A stretch of DNA of 64,000 nucleotides from Actinomycetota bacterium (GCA_016213625.1 JACQZZ010000106.1:62001-126000); one strand, 5' to 3'; counted from the stretch's first letter, positions 44,619 through 55,338 are shown. Made by a program: numbers and translations. The notes: generated from the letters alone by a model not told the origin.

Positions 44619-45379
44619 GGACCGCTCGTGTCATCCCGTGTCTCGACGTCACCAACGGTCGCGTCGTGAAGGGCGTCAACTTCATCGAGCTGCGCGACGC
44701 CGGCGACCCGGTGGAGCTGGCGGCGCGATACGACCTGGAGGGCGCCGACGAGTTGGTGTTCCTCGACATCACCGCCTCGTCCGACGGGCGCGACACGATG
44801 GTCGACGTGGTCGAGCGCACCGCCGATCAGGTGTTCATCCCGTTCACCGTTGGCGGCGGCATCCGCGCCGTCACCGATGCGCGCACCATGTTGCGCGCCG
44901 GCGCCGACAAGGTGAGCGTGAACACCGCGGCGGTGCAGCGCCCCGAGCTCATCCGCGAAATCGCCGCCGAGTTCGGTGCGCAGTGCTGCGTGTGTGCCAT
45001 CGACGCCAAGCGACGCCCCGACGGCAGTGGCTACCAGGTGTACCTTCACGGCGGTCGCACCCCCACGGGTCTCGACGCGGTGCGGTGGGCCATCGAGGCC
45101 ACGTCGCTCGGCGCGGGCGAGATCCTGCTCACGTCCATGGATCGCGATGGCACCAAGGAAGGGTTCGACCTCGGCCTCACTCGCGTCGTGGCCGACGCCG
45201 TGGGCGTGCCGGTCATCGCGAGCGGCGGCGTCGGCACCTTGCAGCACCTGGTCGAAGGCATCATCGACGGCCATGCCACCGGCGTGCTCGCGGCCAGCAT
45301 CTTCCACTTCGGCGAGCACACCATCGCCGAGGCGAAGGCCGTGATGGCCGCGGCAGGGGTGCAGGTGCGCCCGGCATGA
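44615..45379 (+). CDS. hisF: Imidazole glycerol phosphate synthase, cyclase subunit
   Basis: 254-aa TIM barrel forming the HisHF complex. The catalytic residues are in [19 protein letters not shown] (Asp 11) and [16 protein letters not shown] (Asp about 130 of the usual numbering). Phosphate loops VGGGIRAV and ASGGVG are present. ATG at 44615 overlaps the hisA stop, and its stop overlaps the next gene's start. Confidence 0.96.
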   Translation: MRTARVIPCLDVTNGRVVKGVNFIELRDAGDPVELAARYDLEGADELVFLDITASSDGRDTMVDVVERTADQVFIPFTVGGGIRAVTDARTMLRAGADKVSVNTAAVQRPELIREIAAEFGAQCCVCAIDAKRRPDGSGYQVYLHGGRTPTGLDAVRWAIEATSLGAGEILLTSMDRDGTKEGFDLGLTRVVADAVGVPVIASGGVGTLQHLVEGIIDGHATGVLAASIFHFGEHTIAEAKAVMAAAGVQVRPA

Positions 45380-46251
45380 GTCCGTTGGTGCGCGAGCCGT
45401 TCACGCTGATCGACGGTGGTCTGTCCACGGCGCTCGAAGAGCTGGGCGAGCACCCGGTGGGTCTGTTGTGGACGGCTGCAGTCCTCGTCGACCGTCCGGC
45501 CCTGATCACCGAGGCCCACCGCCGGTACGTGGAGGCCGGCGCCGACCTGGTCATCACCTCGAGCTACCAGGCAAGTGAACCGGGCTTCGTGGCCGCGGGC
45601 ATGTCGCCCGTCGAGGCGCGCCGCGTGCTCGCGAGCACCACCGACGTGGCGCGTGCCTCCGGAGCGTCGCTGGTGGCGGCCTCGGTGGGTCCCTACGGCG
45701 CGTACCTGGCCAACGGCAGCGAGTACCACGGCAGGTACGGCGTCGACTGGGCCGACGTGCGGGCCTTCCACCGGGCGCGCCTGGAGGTGCTGGTGACCAC
45801 CGGCCCCGACGTGTTCGCCATCGAGACCCTGCCGTTGGCCGTCGAGGCCGAGATCGTGGTGGAGGAGCTCCGCGCGCTCACCGACGCGCCCGCGTGGGTC
45901 ACGTTCTCGTGCGTCGACGAGGCGCACACGTGCGGGGGTGACGTGCTGGCCGATGCCGTTGCTCGGGTGGCGTCGTCGGCGCAGGCCGTCGGTGTGAACT
46001 GCACGGCACCGGGCCTGGTGGCGCCGTTGCTGCGGTCGTGCGCGGTGGACCTACCGCTGGTGGTGTACCCCAACCACGGGGCGGCGTGGGACGCCGAGCA
46101 CAAGTGCTGGATCGGTCCCACCGGCGGGGCCGAGCTGCCGGGTCATCTGCCCGACTGGCTCGCCGCGGGTGCTCGGCTGGTGGGCGGCTGTTGCGGCGTG
46201 GGCACCGAGGGAATCCGCGCACTCGCCGAATGGCGGCATACGCACCGTTGA
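45376..46251 (+). CDS. Homocysteine S-methyltransferase family protein (MmuM-like)
   Basis: 291-aa TIM-barrel methyltransferase. It starts [15 protein letters not shown] and carries [19 protein letters not shown]-like [21 protein letters not shown], and the zinc cysteines in VGVNCTAP and VGGCCGVG. The length and DGG opening match S-methylmethionine/SAM-homocysteine methyltransferases. It is coupled to hisF by an ATGA overlap, an unexpected tail for a his operon. Methyl donor is not certain. Confidence 0.88.
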   Translation: MSPLVREPFTLIDGGLSTALEELGEHPVGLLWTAAVLVDRPALITEAHRRYVEAGADLVITSSYQASEPGFVAAGMSPVEARRVLASTTDVARASGASLVAASVGPYGAYLANGSEYHGRYGVDWADVRAFHRARLEVLVTTGPDVFAIETLPLAVEAEIVVEELRALTDAPAWVTFSCVDEAHTCGGDVLADAVARVASSAQAVGVNCTAPGLVAPLLRSCAVDLPLVVYPNHGAAWDAEHKCWIGPTGGAELPGHLPDWLAAGARLVGGCCGVGTEGIRALAEWRHTHR

Positions 46252-46275
46252 GCAGCCGGGGGTATGGTGCCCCAC

Positions 46276-47250
46276 ATGGCTTCCAAGATGCAGTATCGCC
46301 GGTTGGGTCGGAGTGGATTGCAGGTCTCGGTCCTGTCGTTCGGGAGCTGGGTGTCGTTCGACAACCAGATGAAGGACGATCTGGCGGCCGAGTGCATGCA
46401 GACGGCGTTCGATGCCGGGTGCAACTTCTTCGACAACGCAGAGGGCTATGCGGCGGGTGAGAGCGAGGCCATCATGGGTCGCGTCATCCGCCAGCTCGGT
46501 TGGAAGCGTCACGAGTACGTGCTGAGCACGAAGTTCTACTGGGGCATCCACGGCAACGTGCGCAACATGCGGAACACGCTCAACCGCAAGTACCTGATGC
46601 AGGCCATCGACTCGTCGCTCGAGCGCTACGAGCTCGACTTCATCGACCTGGTGTACTGCCACCGTCCCGACCCGGCCACTCCCGTCGAAGAGACCGTGTG
46701 GGCCATGAGCGACATGATCAGCCAGGGCAAGGCGCTGTACTGGGGCACCAGCGAGTGGTCGGCCGACGAGATCCGAGCGGCGTGGAACATCGCCGATCGC
46801 CACCACCTGCACAAGCCGGTGATGGAGCAGCCGCAGTACAACCTGTTCGCCCGCGACCGGGTCGAGAAGGAGTACGCGCGGCTGTACGAGGACATCGGCC
46901 TGGGCACCACCATCTGGAGCCCGCTGGCGTCGGGCCTGCTCACCGGCAAGTACAAGGACGGCATCCCCGCCGACAGTCGCGGTGCGCTCGAGGGGTACGA
47001 GTTCCTGAAGGATCGCCTCACCGAGGGCAGCGCCATCGCCAAGGTCGAGCAGCTGCGCCCCATCGCCGAGGAACTGGGCTGCTCGCTGGCCCAGTTGGCC
47101 ATCGCGTGGTGTGCGTACAACAAGAACGTGTCCACCGTCATCACGGGTGCCAGCCGCCCGAGCCAGGTGGTCGAGAACTTCGCTGCGCTCGACGTGCTGG
47201 CGGCCCTCACGCCGGAAACGGTCGCCCGCATCGAGGCCACCGTCGCGTAG
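46276..47250 (+). CDS. Aldo/keto reductase, K+ channel beta-subunit-like
   Basis: 324-aa TIM-barrel NADPH-dependent reductase. The catalytic tetrad is visible: Asp and Tyr in [11 protein letters not shown], Lys in LSTKFYWG, His in YCHRPD. The [13 protein letters not shown] and SEWSADEI segments place it in the KCNAB/YghZ-like branch. The ATG at 46276 ([11 protein letters not shown]) is preferred; an ATG at 46264 is also possible. It lies between two homocysteine methyltransferase-type genes and is followed closely by the second one. Substrate unknown. Confidence 0.9.
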   Translation: MASKMQYRRLGRSGLQVSVLSFGSWVSFDNQMKDDLAAECMQTAFDAGCNFFDNAEGYAAGESEAIMGRVIRQLGWKRHEYVLSTKFYWGIHGNVRNMRNTLNRKYLMQAIDSSLERYELDFIDLVYCHRPDPATPVEETVWAMSDMISQGKALYWGTSEWSADEIRAAWNIADRHHLHKPVMEQPQYNLFARDRVEKEYARLYEDIGLGTTIWSPLASGLLTGKYKDGIPADSRGALEGYEFLKDRLTEGSAIAKVEQLRPIAEELGCSLAQLAIAWCAYNKNVSTVITGASRPSQVVENFAALDVLAALTPETVARIEATVA

Positions 47251-47260
47251 CCTCGAAGCG

Positions 47261-48259
47261 ATGCGTACTTCTCTCTCGGAACTGCTGGCCACCGGTCGAG
47301 TGCTGTTGGCCGACGGCGCCACCGGCACCAACTACTTCGCTGCTGGTCTCGAGTCGGGCGAGCCGCCGGAGTTCTGGACTGTCCAGCGCCCCGACGAGGT
47401 CAAGGGTCTTCACCAGCGCTTCGTCGATGCCGGGGCCGACATCATCCTCACCAACACATTCGGCTGCAATCCCCATCGGTTGAAGCTGCACAAGGCTCAG
47501 GACCGCACCTTCGAACTCGCCAAGGGCGCCGCCGAGCTGGCGCGCCAGGTGGCCGACGCCGCACCGCGTCCGGTCGTGGTGGCAGGGTCGGTGGGCCCCA
47601 CCGGCGAGCTGTTCGAACCGATGGGTGCGCTCACGCACGATGCCGCGGTCGCCTCGTTCTCGGAGGAGATCCGCGGGCTGAAGGCCGGCGGCGCCGATGT
47701 GGTGTGGATCGAGACCATGTCGTCGGCCGAGGAAGTGCACGCGGCCGCCACCGCGGCCATCGCGCATGACATGCCCTACGTGGCCACGTGCTCGTTCGAC
47801 ACGGCCGGCCGCACGATGATGGGCATGATGCCCAACCAGTTGGCCGCGGTGCTCGACGCCGAGCCCGTGGCGCCGTTGGCCCAGGGCGCCAACTGTGGTG
47901 TTGGTGCGCCCGACATCCTGGTCACGGTGCTCGAGATGAACGGCTGCAGCCGCCCCATCGTGAGCAAGGGCAACTGCGGTGTGCCGCAGTTCGTCGGCAC
48001 CGAGATCGTGTACTCGGGCACGCCCGAGCTGATGGCGCGCTACGCCGGCCTCGCGGTCGATGCCGGTGCCCGCATCGTCGGTGGGTGCTGCGGCACGTCG
48101 CCCGAGCACCTCGCCGCGATGCGTGGTGCCATCGACCAGCACGAAGCCGGCGCACGACCCACCGTCGACGACATCGTCGCCGCCGTGGGTCCGCTCACGA
48201 ATTCTGCGCCCACCGCCAGCACGGGTGAGCGTCGCAGCCGTCGCAGCCGCGGCGACTGA
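47261..48259 (+). CDS. Betaine/methyl donor--homocysteine S-methyltransferase (BmtB-like)
   Basis: 332-aa methyltransferase. It starts LLADGATGTNYFAAGLESGEPPE and carries FVDAGADIILTNTFGCNPHRLKLH, VAGSVGPTGEL, WIETMSSAEEV, a GANCGVG Cys and zinc cysteines in VGGCCGTS. This is the BHMT/BmtB branch, which methylates homocysteine from betaine or related donors. It begins 10 bp after the aldo/keto reductase. The C-terminal tail is Arg/Ser rich. The specific donor cannot be determined from sequence. Confidence 0.88.
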   Translation: MRTSLSELLATGRVLLADGATGTNYFAAGLESGEPPEFWTVQRPDEVKGLHQRFVDAGADIILTNTFGCNPHRLKLHKAQDRTFELAKGAAELARQVADAAPRPVVVAGSVGPTGELFEPMGALTHDAAVASFSEEIRGLKAGGADVVWIETMSSAEEVHAAATAAIAHDMPYVATCSFDTAGRTMMGMMPNQLAAVLDAEPVAPLAQGANCGVGAPDILVTVLEMNGCSRPIVSKGNCGVPQFVGTEIVYSGTPELMARYAGLAVDAGARIVGGCCGTSPEHLAAMRGAIDQHEAGARPTVDDIVAAVGPLTNSAPTASTGERRSRRSRGD

Positions 48260-48273
48260 TCAGCCGCCGCTGG

Positions 48274-48819
48274 TCAGGGCGTCAGCCACTTCGCCAGCAC
48301 GGCCGCCGACAGCGGCACCTGCTCGCTCAGCGCGCCGCCGGTGACGTTGGTGAGCACGGTGTAGACCGTGCCGTTGGCGGTGATGAACAGCGTGGAGTCC
48401 ACGCCCACCTGCGCGCCCGGGAGCGCTGGGTCGGTGTACGGCGTGGGGGCTCCGAGCGATGCCTGGAGGTCGGTGAACGCGGCTTGGTCGACCGGGTCGA
48501 TGAAGGCGGACAGGGTGACCGACTTCGACTGGTCGTTGAGCCCGAGGTACTGGCACGTTCCCGAGCCGGTCACCTGCCCGTCGCCGAGTGGCACGCCGAC
48601 CGCGGCGCTGATGTCGCCGACGCGGGGCATGAGCGCGCAGTCGACGATGAACGTGGTGGTGGGGGCGATGGTGGGCGGAACGGTCTCGCCCGGAGCGAGC
48701 GTCGCACCCGGCGCTGTGGAGCCGGCACCGCCGGCGTCGTCGCTGTCGTCGCTGCACGCGACGAGCAGGAGAGCGGCGAGAGAAGTGGTGACGATGGCGC
48801 GAGCGACGGAGTGACGCAC
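48274..48819 (-). CDS. Hypothetical lipoprotein
   Basis: 181-aa protein with signal peptide and lipobox (TTSLAALLLVACSDDS), so it is membrane-anchored outside the cell. A low-complexity Thr/Pro/Gly linker is followed by a globular part with two Cys (VDCALMP and GTCQYLG) that may form a disulfide, reminiscent of DUF3558-type lipoproteins. Function unknown. It converges on the BmtB-like gene (14 bp). Confidence 0.75.
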   Translation of the reverse strand: MRHSVARAIVTTSLAALLLVACSDDSDDAGGAGSTAPGATLAPGETVPPTIAPTTTFIVDCALMPRVGDISAAVGVPLGDGQVTGSGTCQYLGLNDQSKSVTLSAFIDPVDQAAFTDLQASLGAPTPYTDPALPGAQVGVDSTLFITANGTVYTVLTNVTGGALSEQVPLSAAVLAKWLTP

Positions 48820-48905
48820 GGTGGTCCTTTCGAATGATCGACGTGACGATCCGTGGAGGTATCGGCGCGTTGGGGCCGCGACGTGAGCGACGGTACCCTG
48901 CCGCC

Positions 48906-49232
48906 GTGCCCTTGGACGACCAGAAGTTGCCCATCAAGATGCTCAACGACCGGGTGTTGGTGCGCATCCCCGAGAAGGACGGCGAGCGCCGTTCCTCTGG
49001 TGGCATCCTCATCCCGGCCACCGCACAGATCTCCAAGCGCCTGGTGTGGGCCGAAGTGGTGGCGCTGGGCCAGAACGTGCGCACCGCCGAGGTGGGCGAC
49101 CGCGTGCTCTTCAGCCCGGAAGACCGCTACGAGGTGGAAGTCGGCGGCACCGACTACATCATGCTGCGCGAACGCGACATCCACGCCGTGGCCGCATCCC
49201 GCATCGAGCAACACACCGGCCTCTACCTGTAG
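48906..49232 (+). CDS. GroES-like (Cpn10 family) protein
   Basis: 108-aa chaperonin-10-like protein: [32 protein letters not shown], the mobile-loop region, then [21 protein letters not shown] and [15 protein letters not shown] at 48906 is chosen since similarity begins there; an upstream ATG at 48834 would add Arg-rich residues. It is not next to groL, so it is likely a paralogue of the main GroES or a stand-alone cofactor. Lower GroES similarity at the roof loop makes its partner uncertain. Confidence 0.8.
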   Translation: MPLDDQKLPIKMLNDRVLVRIPEKDGERRSSGGILIPATAQISKRLVWAEVVALGQNVRTAEVGDRVLFSPEDRYEVEVGGTDYIMLRERDIHAVAASRIEQHTGLYL

Positions 49233-49275
49233 GCAGCTGCTATCTCTGGGTCTCGGAGCGGGTCGTTCTCCTAGC

Positions 49276-49647
49276 ATGGCGGTCATGCCCGACGCCGTCG
49301 CCATCTCCGCCTCTGCCGAGCAGTTGGCCACCGTGAAGTACGACGCCAATGGACTCGTGCCCTGCATCGCCCAGGACGTGCACACCCGCTCGGTGTTGAT
49401 GATGGCCTGGATGAACGCCGAGACGCTGCGGATGACGCTCACCGAAGGGCGGATGGTCTACTGGAGCCGCAGCCGCCAGGAGGTGTGGCGCAAGGGCGAC
49501 ACCAGCGGCGACCGGCAGTTCGTGCGCGAGGCGTACTACGACTGCGATGGCGACACGCTGCTGTTCCTGGTCGAGCAGGAGGGCAAGGGCGCGTGCCACA
49601 CCGGTGAGTACTCGTGCTTCTACCGAGCGTTCGGCGCCGCCACGTGA
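49276..49647 (+). CDS. hisI: Phosphoribosyl-AMP cyclohydrolase
   Basis: 123-aa metal-dependent cyclohydrolase of histidine synthesis. Signature segments are [33 protein letters not shown], the metal Asp/Cys stretch [17 protein letters not shown] and [12 protein letters not shown]. It is monofunctional (no HisE domain). ATG 49276 or 49285 could start it. It is split from hisCBHAF by about 4 kb and is coupled to trpE by a GTGA overlap. Confidence 0.95.
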   Translation: MAVMPDAVAISASAEQLATVKYDANGLVPCIAQDVHTRSVLMMAWMNAETLRMTLTEGRMVYWSRSRQEVWRKGDTSGDRQFVREAYYDCDGDTLLFLVEQEGKGACHTGEYSCFYRAFGAAT

Positions 49648-51164
49648 GCGAACTGCGCATGCGGCCCAGCCGCGAGGAGTTCCACGCGCTGGCCGCCGAG
49701 CACACGGTGGTGCCGGTGTGGACCGAGCTGCTCGCCGACCTGGAGACGCCGGTGTCGGCGTACCTGAAGCTGGTGGGCGAGGGCGACGGCTTCCTGCTCG
49801 AGTCGGTCGAACACGGCGAACGGTGGAGCAGGTTCAGCTTCGTGGGCCACGACCCCGTGGCCACGTTCGAGCTCCGCGATGGCGTGGTCACCAAGCACGG
49901 CCAGCACCTCAGCGCCACCATCCCGTACGACCAGGGCATGCTGGCGGTGCTCGACGCCGTGCTGGCCGCGTACAAGGCGCCCATCATGCCCGACCTGCCG
50001 CCGCTGCAGGGTGGGGTGATGGGGTACCTCGGCTACGACGTGGTGCGTGAGGTCGAGCACCTCCCGAACGCCCCGCACGACGACCGGCGGATGCCCGACG
50101 CGGTGATGAGCATCATCGGCTCGCTCGCCGCGTTCGACCACTGGCGCCAACGCATGTACCTCATCGAGAGCGTGCCCGTGCTGCACATGGACACCGAGGG
50201 CATCGACCGCGAGTACGACGCCGCGATCGATCGTGTGATGTCGTCGGCGGCCAAGTTGTCGCGACCGCTGGCCGCACCTGCCGTCGAGCCGCCCGAGCGG
50301 GGCGAGACACCGCCAGCGGTGCGCAGCACGATGGCCGACGGCGTGTACCAACAGGCCGTGGAGGTGGCCAAGGAGCACATCCTGGCCGGCGACATCTTCC
50401 AGGTGGTGCTCGCCCAGCGGTACGACATCGACCTGCAGGCCGACCCGTTCGACTTCTACCGCGTGCTGCGCCAGGTGAACCCCAGCCCCTACATGTACTT
50501 CCTCCGCCACCCCGACATCACCATCGCCGGCAGTTCGCCAGAGCCGATGGTGCAGGTGCTCGGGCGCAAGGTGGTCAGTCGGCCCATCGCCGGGACACGC
50601 CGACGTGGCCGCACGGAGGACGACGACCGTCGCATGGCCGGCGAGTTGAAGGAGAACCCGAAGGAGGTGGCCGAGCACATCATGCTCGTCGACCTCGCGC
50701 GCAACGACGTGGGTCGCATCGCCCAGTTCGGCAGCGTCAGCGTCGACGAGTTGATGACACTCGAGAAGTACAGCCACGTCATGCACCTCACGTCGGAGGT
50801 CAGCGGCGAACTGCTCGAGGGCAAGACGCCCATCGACGTGCTGCGCGCCACGCTGCCGGCCGGCACCGTCAGCGGGGCGCCGACGGTGCGTGCGATGGAG
50901 ATCATCGACTCGCTCGAGCCCGTGAAGCGCGGGCCGTACGCGGGTGTGGTCGGCTACGTCGACTTCAGCGGCAACCTCGACACGGCCATCGCCATCCGCA
51001 CCATGTTCGTCGGTGCCAACGGCGCCTCGTTCCAGGCGGGCGCCGGCATCGTGGCCGACAGCGTCCCCGACGACGAGGACCTCGAATGCCGCAACAAGGC
51101 CGCCGCGCTGCTCGCCGCCGTGCCCGCCGCCCGCCGCATGAGCCAAGCCCGCGCGAAAACCTGA
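49644..51164 (+). CDS. trpE: Anthranilate synthase component I
   Basis: 506-aa chorismate-using enzyme of tryptophan synthesis. The feedback site is [16 protein letters not shown]; catalytic segments are [66 protein letters not shown] and [19 protein letters not shown]. The LLES motif suggests normal inhibition by tryptophan. GTG start at 49644 overlaps the hisI stop. No trpG is adjacent. Confidence 0.95.
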   Translation: MSELRMRPSREEFHALAAEHTVVPVWTELLADLETPVSAYLKLVGEGDGFLLESVEHGERWSRFSFVGHDPVATFELRDGVVTKHGQHLSATIPYDQGMLAVLDAVLAAYKAPIMPDLPPLQGGVMGYLGYDVVREVEHLPNAPHDDRRMPDAVMSIIGSLAAFDHWRQRMYLIESVPVLHMDTEGIDREYDAAIDRVMSSAAKLSRPLAAPAVEPPERGETPPAVRSTMADGVYQQAVEVAKEHILAGDIFQVVLAQRYDIDLQADPFDFYRVLRQVNPSPYMYFLRHPDITIAGSSPEPMVQVLGRKVVSRPIAGTRRRGRTEDDDRRMAGELKENPKEVAEHIMLVDLARNDVGRIAQFGSVSVDELMTLEKYSHVMHLTSEVSGELLEGKTPIDVLRATLPAGTVSGAPTVRAMEIIDSLEPVKRGPYAGVVGYVDFSGNLDTAIAIRTMFVGANGASFQAGAGIVADSVPDDEDLECRNKAAALLAAVPAARRMSQARAKT

Positions 51165-51195
51165 GTTCGGTGCTCACCGTCTTCTAACGTGCGGC

Positions 51196-54051
51196 ATGCG
51201 CGGAGGACGGTCCGTTCGACACCTGGCCCCATTCGTCGTCGCGGCGTTGCTCGTCGCGGCCTGTTCGGCGTCCGATCCGGGGGTGAAGGCGGTGTCGGTC
51301 GCGCCCACGGGAGGTGTCGACCTCGGACCGTTGGCGCTGGACCCCGATGTGCTGACCGGCGAGCTCGACAACGGGCTCACCTACTTCATCCGCTCCAACG
51401 ATCGCCCGGGCGGCCAGGCTGAGCTGCGTCTGGCCGTGAACGCGGGCTCGGCGCTGGAGGACGAGGATCAGTCGGGCGTCGCGCACTTCCTGGAACACAT
51501 GATGTTCAACGGCACGGAGAAGTACGAGAAGAACGCCATCGTCGACGTGTTGCAGCGTGGTGGATCGAGCTTCGGCGCCGACGTGAACGCGTACACGTCG
51601 TACGACGAGACGGTGTACCAGCTGAACGTCAGCAACACCGACGACGAGATCGACACCGGCCTCGACATCCTGCACGAGTGGCTCACCGCGGTCACGCTCG
51701 ACCCGGCGGAGGTGGAACGCGAGCGCGGGGTGGTGCTCGGTGAGTATCGCGATCGGGAGCTGACGGCCGACGGCCGTGTGTCCGGCGCGATCGCCGATCT
51801 GTACCTCGCCGGCTCGGCCTACGACGGTCGGGCGCCCATTGGTACGGAGGCGGCGATCTCGGCGATGACGCCCGAGTTGCTGCGCAGGTTCTGGGACGAC
51901 TGGTACCGGCCCGACAACGTGGCCGTGGTGGTGGTGGGCGACATCGAACCTGACGACATCGAGCGGCGCATCGAGGAGATGTTCGGCGTCGCGGCGCCCC
52001 GCAGCGACGTGCGCGAACGGCCCGCGCTCGGCTGGCCGGTGCCCGACGCGCCGAGAGCTGCCGTGGTCACCGACGCCGATCTGGTGACCGCTGCGGTGGA
52101 GCTGGCCCTGCCCACCGAAGCCACCGACGCGTCGCTGGGATCCACGGTGGTCGACCAGATCACCGACGCGGTCGCGATGACCGCCATCGCCGATCGGCTC
52201 CGTACCGACATCAGTGAATCCGCGGCACCGTTCAACTCCGTCGACGCGTCGTCGAGCAGTTTCGTCCGCCCGTTGGACGCGCCGAGCGTGTACCTCAGTG
52301 CCAACAGCGGCGACGCCCCAGCGGCCACCCAATCGCTGCTCGACGAGTTCGCCCGAGTGCTGCAGTTCGGCCTCCACGTCGACGACGTGGACCGCGCCGT
52401 CACCGAGATCCGTTCGTTCGTCGAGGCCGACTACGAGCGGCGCGACACGGTGCAGGACGCCAACTACGCGGATTCGCTCGTCGCTCACTTCCTCGCCGGC
52501 TCGCCGTCGCCGTCGGCCGATGTCGCCTATGCGGCCGCGGTGGCCGTGCTCGATGGGCTCGACGCCGCCGCGGTGAACGCGCGGCTGACCACGCGGTTCG
52601 GGGCCGGGCATCCCGTGCTCGCGGTGACCACCACACCCGGGGTCGAGGGTCTACCCGACTCGGCAGCGCTGGAAGTCGAGATGGCCGACCTGCTCGCTCG
52701 GCCGGTGGAGGATCGAGCGACGGTGGCTGCCGGCGCCACCTCGCTGATGGTCGCGCCCGAGCCGGCCGAAGTGTCCGACTCGGGTCGCCTGCCGAGCCGC
52801 CTCGACTTCTTCATCGATCCATCTGCCTTCACGTTCGACAACGGCGTCACGGTGATCCTCAACCCGACCGACATCGTCGACGACCGCATCGAGATCCTGG
52901 GGATCAGCCCGGGCGGCTTCTCGGCCACCGATCCGGCCGATGCACCGGCGGTGTGGTTGATGAACGAGGTGAACAGCGAGTCGGGCTTCGGCGACCTCAG
53001 CCAGGTCGACGTGGATCGCATCCTGTCGTCGTCGACGGTCGACGTGATGCCGTTCCCGTCGGCCAACGTGGAGGTGTTCAACGGCAGCTCGTCCACCGAC
53101 GACCTCGAGTTGGCATTGCAGACGATCCATCTGTTCGTCACCGGTTCGAACTTCGACGAAGGGGCCCTCGAGCGCGCGGTGGACCGCAACCTCGGGTACG
53201 TCGCGGACCCGGAATCCGACCCGGACCTGGCGACCCAGATCGCGCTCAACGACGCCCGGTACGGGAACGACCCGCGGCGTCGCGTGGTGCTCACCTCGGA
53301 GGACCTCGCGCCCATCACCGCCGACCAGCTGGCCCGGGTGTGGCAGGAGCGGTTCGGCAACGCCGCCGACTGGGTGTACGTGCTGTCCGGTGACTTCGAG
53401 CTGGACACGGCCATCGACCTGGCGGCGAGATACCTCGGCACGTTGCCATCGACCGGTGAGACGGAGGAGCGTGTCGATGTGACGCCGCCGCCGCCGGCTG
53501 GAGTGGTGACCCGCGAGGTGCGCGCTGGTAGTGGCGACACCGCGCAGTTGCTCGTGCAGTACACCGCCGCCAGCGACGGCTCTGCTGCGGAGCGAATCCA
53601 TGCCGACCTGCTGACCGAGGTGCTGAGCAACCGACTCACGGAACGCATCCGTGAGGAGCTCGGTGCCTCGTACTCGCCCAGTGCGTTCGTCGCCGTCGAT
53701 CCCGGTCCGCCCGCAGAGGTGGTGACCGGCTTCAGCATCTCCGGCGCCCCCGACGACATGGAGAACCTGGCAGCCGTGCTGCAGGAGGAGCTGGCCTCAC
53801 TGCGCTCCGACGGACCATCGCCCGACGACCTGACCAAGGCGATCGCGGTGGTGAAGGAGCAGTACGGGTTGATCGACGACACCGAGATCATCGACACCAT
53901 CGTGCGGTGGCTCGACGACGACCAGGCCATCGACGACTACGCCAACGCGTACGACGACGTCGAGGACGTGACGGTCGACGACCTGCGCACGTTCATCGCC
54001 CGTGCGCTCCCTGCCGGCCAGTACATCCAGATCACCCAACTCCCGCGCTGA
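51196..54051 (+). CDS. M16 family zinc metallopeptidase, lipoprotein
   Basis: 951-aa protein with a lipobox (VVAALLVAACSAS), so it is secreted and lipid-anchored. The first half carries the inverted zinc motif HFLEH (HxxEH) with the more distal Glu in ERERGVVLGEYRDRE, as in pitrilysin-type peptidases. The second half is a non-catalytic M16 domain (ending GASYSPSAF and VKEQYGL), so one chain has four M16 subdomains. It may degrade peptides at the cell surface. ATG at 51196. Confidence 0.9.
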   Translation: MRGGRSVRHLAPFVVAALLVAACSASDPGVKAVSVAPTGGVDLGPLALDPDVLTGELDNGLTYFIRSNDRPGGQAELRLAVNAGSALEDEDQSGVAHFLEHMMFNGTEKYEKNAIVDVLQRGGSSFGADVNAYTSYDETVYQLNVSNTDDEIDTGLDILHEWLTAVTLDPAEVERERGVVLGEYRDRELTADGRVSGAIADLYLAGSAYDGRAPIGTEAAISAMTPELLRRFWDDWYRPDNVAVVVVGDIEPDDIERRIEEMFGVAAPRSDVRERPALGWPVPDAPRAAVVTDADLVTAAVELALPTEATDASLGSTVVDQITDAVAMTAIADRLRTDISESAAPFNSVDASSSSFVRPLDAPSVYLSANSGDAPAATQSLLDEFARVLQFGLHVDDVDRAVTEIRSFVEADYERRDTVQDANYADSLVAHFLAGSPSPSADVAYAAAVAVLDGLDAAAVNARLTTRFGAGHPVLAVTTTPGVEGLPDSAALEVEMADLLARPVEDRATVAAGATSLMVAPEPAEVSDSGRLPSRLDFFIDPSAFTFDNGVTVILNPTDIVDDRIEILGISPGGFSATDPADAPAVWLMNEVNSESGFGDLSQVDVDRILSSSTVDVMPFPSANVEVFNGSSSTDDLELALQTIHLFVTGSNFDEGALERAVDRNLGYVADPESDPDLATQIALNDARYGNDPRRRVVLTSEDLAPITADQLARVWQERFGNAADWVYVLSGDFELDTAIDLAARYLGTLPSTGETEERVDVTPPPPAGVVTREVRAGSGDTAQLLVQYTAASDGSAAERIHADLLTEVLSNRLTERIREELGASYSPSAFVAVDPGPPAEVVTGFSISGAPDDMENLAAVLQEELASLRSDGPSPDDLTKAIAVVKEQYGLIDDTEIIDTIVRWLDDDQAIDDYANAYDDVEDVTVDDLRTFIARALPAGQYIQITQLPR

Positions 54052-54072
54052 CGGCGCGGACTCTGGTGGCGG

Positions 54073-54597
54073 TCAGTCGATGACGCCGCCGATGAGCAGG
54101 ATGGTGCCCAGGCCGCCCACGACGAGCATGCCCAGGAACGTGATGGCCGCGAGCGCCGGCACCAAACGGATCGCGCGCACGCCCAGCCACAGTGCCGGCA
54201 GTTCGGACCTACGGGTGCTGAGGTCGGCGCTGAGACCGTTCATGCGCTTGGCCGACATGGAGATGGGCTGGCCGGTGTCGTAGTCGATGAGCACGTCGGC
54301 GGAGGGGGAGGGCGACTTCAAGAAGGTGCCGATGTCGGCGATGAGCCGGGGTGCGTAGCGGGCGGCGCCGTGCACCATCAGCCAGGCCAACCCGGCGGCG
54401 GCAGCGGGTGTGACGCAGATGAGCCCGCCGAGCACGAGCCACGACGTGCTGCCGTCGAACACCCACCATCCGGTGGCGAAGGTGGCGGCGCCGATGAGGA
54501 GCGCGAGCACCACCAGCCCACCGACCAACGAGGCGAGTCGGCGGAGTGTGGTCTTCAGGCCATCCCCTGCGCGACGGGCGACGAGCTCGGTTTCCAT
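54073..54597 (-). CDS. Hypothetical membrane protein
   Basis: 174-aa protein with hydrophobic segments in three places (LVGGLVVLALLIGAATFA, STSWLVLGGLICVTPAAAAG and a C-terminal ITFLGMLVVGGLGTILLIGG), so it is a small integral membrane protein. It has no recognised family. It is divergent from the YgfZ-like gene; an imperfect inverted repeat (AGTGTGTCACC ... GGTGGGACACT, 54605-54636) lies between them. It converges on the M16 gene. Function unknown. Confidence 0.7.
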   Translation of the reverse strand: METELVARRAGDGLKTTLRRLASLVGGLVVLALLIGAATFATGWWVFDGSTSWLVLGGLICVTPAAAAGLAWLMVHGAARYAPRLIADIGTFLKSPSPSADVLIDYDTGQPISMSAKRMNGLSADLSTRRSELPALWLGVRAIRLVPALAAITFLGMLVVGGLGTILLIGGVID

Positions 54598-54642
54598 GGT
54601 CGCGAGTGTGTCACCTTCCTCGGTCGGTGGGACACTGGTCGC

Positions 54643-55338
54643 ATGTTCTGGTTCGAGTACCCCCGCGATGTGGTCCAGGTGTCCGGCCCCGATGCAGCCA
54701 CCTACCTGCAGTCGCAGACCAGTCAGGACCTGCGCCCGCTCGCGGTGGGCTCGTCCGTGTGGACCTTTCTGCTGCAGCCCACCGGGAAGATCGACGTCCT
54801 GGCCCGCGTGTGGCGCACCACCGACGACACGTTCGTGCTGGACACCGACGCCGGGTTCGGCGAGGTGCTCGTGGCGCGCATCAATCGCTTCAAGATCCGC
54901 GTGAAGGCCGATGTGACCGTGCTGCCATGGCGATGCATCGCGGTTCGTGGCGTCGACGGCGACGGCCTGTCGACGTGGGGGAGTGGGTACGACCTGCTCG
55001 GCGATGATCCCCAGCCGCCCGCCAGCGTGCCCGCCGGCACGGCCGACGATCTGCTGGTCGCGCGCATCGACGCGGTCTGGCCACAGATGGGCTCGGAGAT
55101 CGTGCCCGGCGAGACCATCCCGGCCGAGACGGGGGTCACCGACGTGGCGGTGAGCTTCACCAAGGGCTGCTATCCGGGCCAGGAACTGGTCGAGCGCATG
55201 GACAGCCGCGCCGCCACCGCGCCCCGCGTGTTGCAGCGCGTCACGGCCGCAGAGGCCGAGTCGCTGGGCGCTCGCGTCACGAGCTCGCACGGCGACGCCG
55301 TGCTCGCGTTCGTGCCCCGATCTGCTCTGCAACACTGA
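54643..55338 (+). CDS. ygfZ: YgfZ/GcvT-like folate-binding protein
   Basis: 231-aa GcvT-fold protein. The family signature KGCYPGQE is intact (SFTKGCYPGQELVERMDSR), as is the N-terminal GPDAATYLQSQTSQDL. YgfZ proteins use folate to assist iron-sulfur enzyme maturation or repair. It starts at ATG 54643. The following MmcQ-like gene begins 4 bp after its stop. Iron-sulfur clients in this window include Nth, RlmN and others, but no direct link is shown. Confidence 0.9.
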   Translation: MFWFEYPRDVVQVSGPDAATYLQSQTSQDLRPLAVGSSVWTFLLQPTGKIDVLARVWRTTDDTFVLDTDAGFGEVLVARINRFKIRVKADVTVLPWRCIAVRGVDGDGLSTWGSGYDLLGDDPQPPASVPAGTADDLLVARIDAVWPQMGSEIVPGETIPAETGVTDVAVSFTKGCYPGQELVERMDSRAATAPRVLQRVTAAEAESLGARVTSSHGDAVLAFVPRSALQH

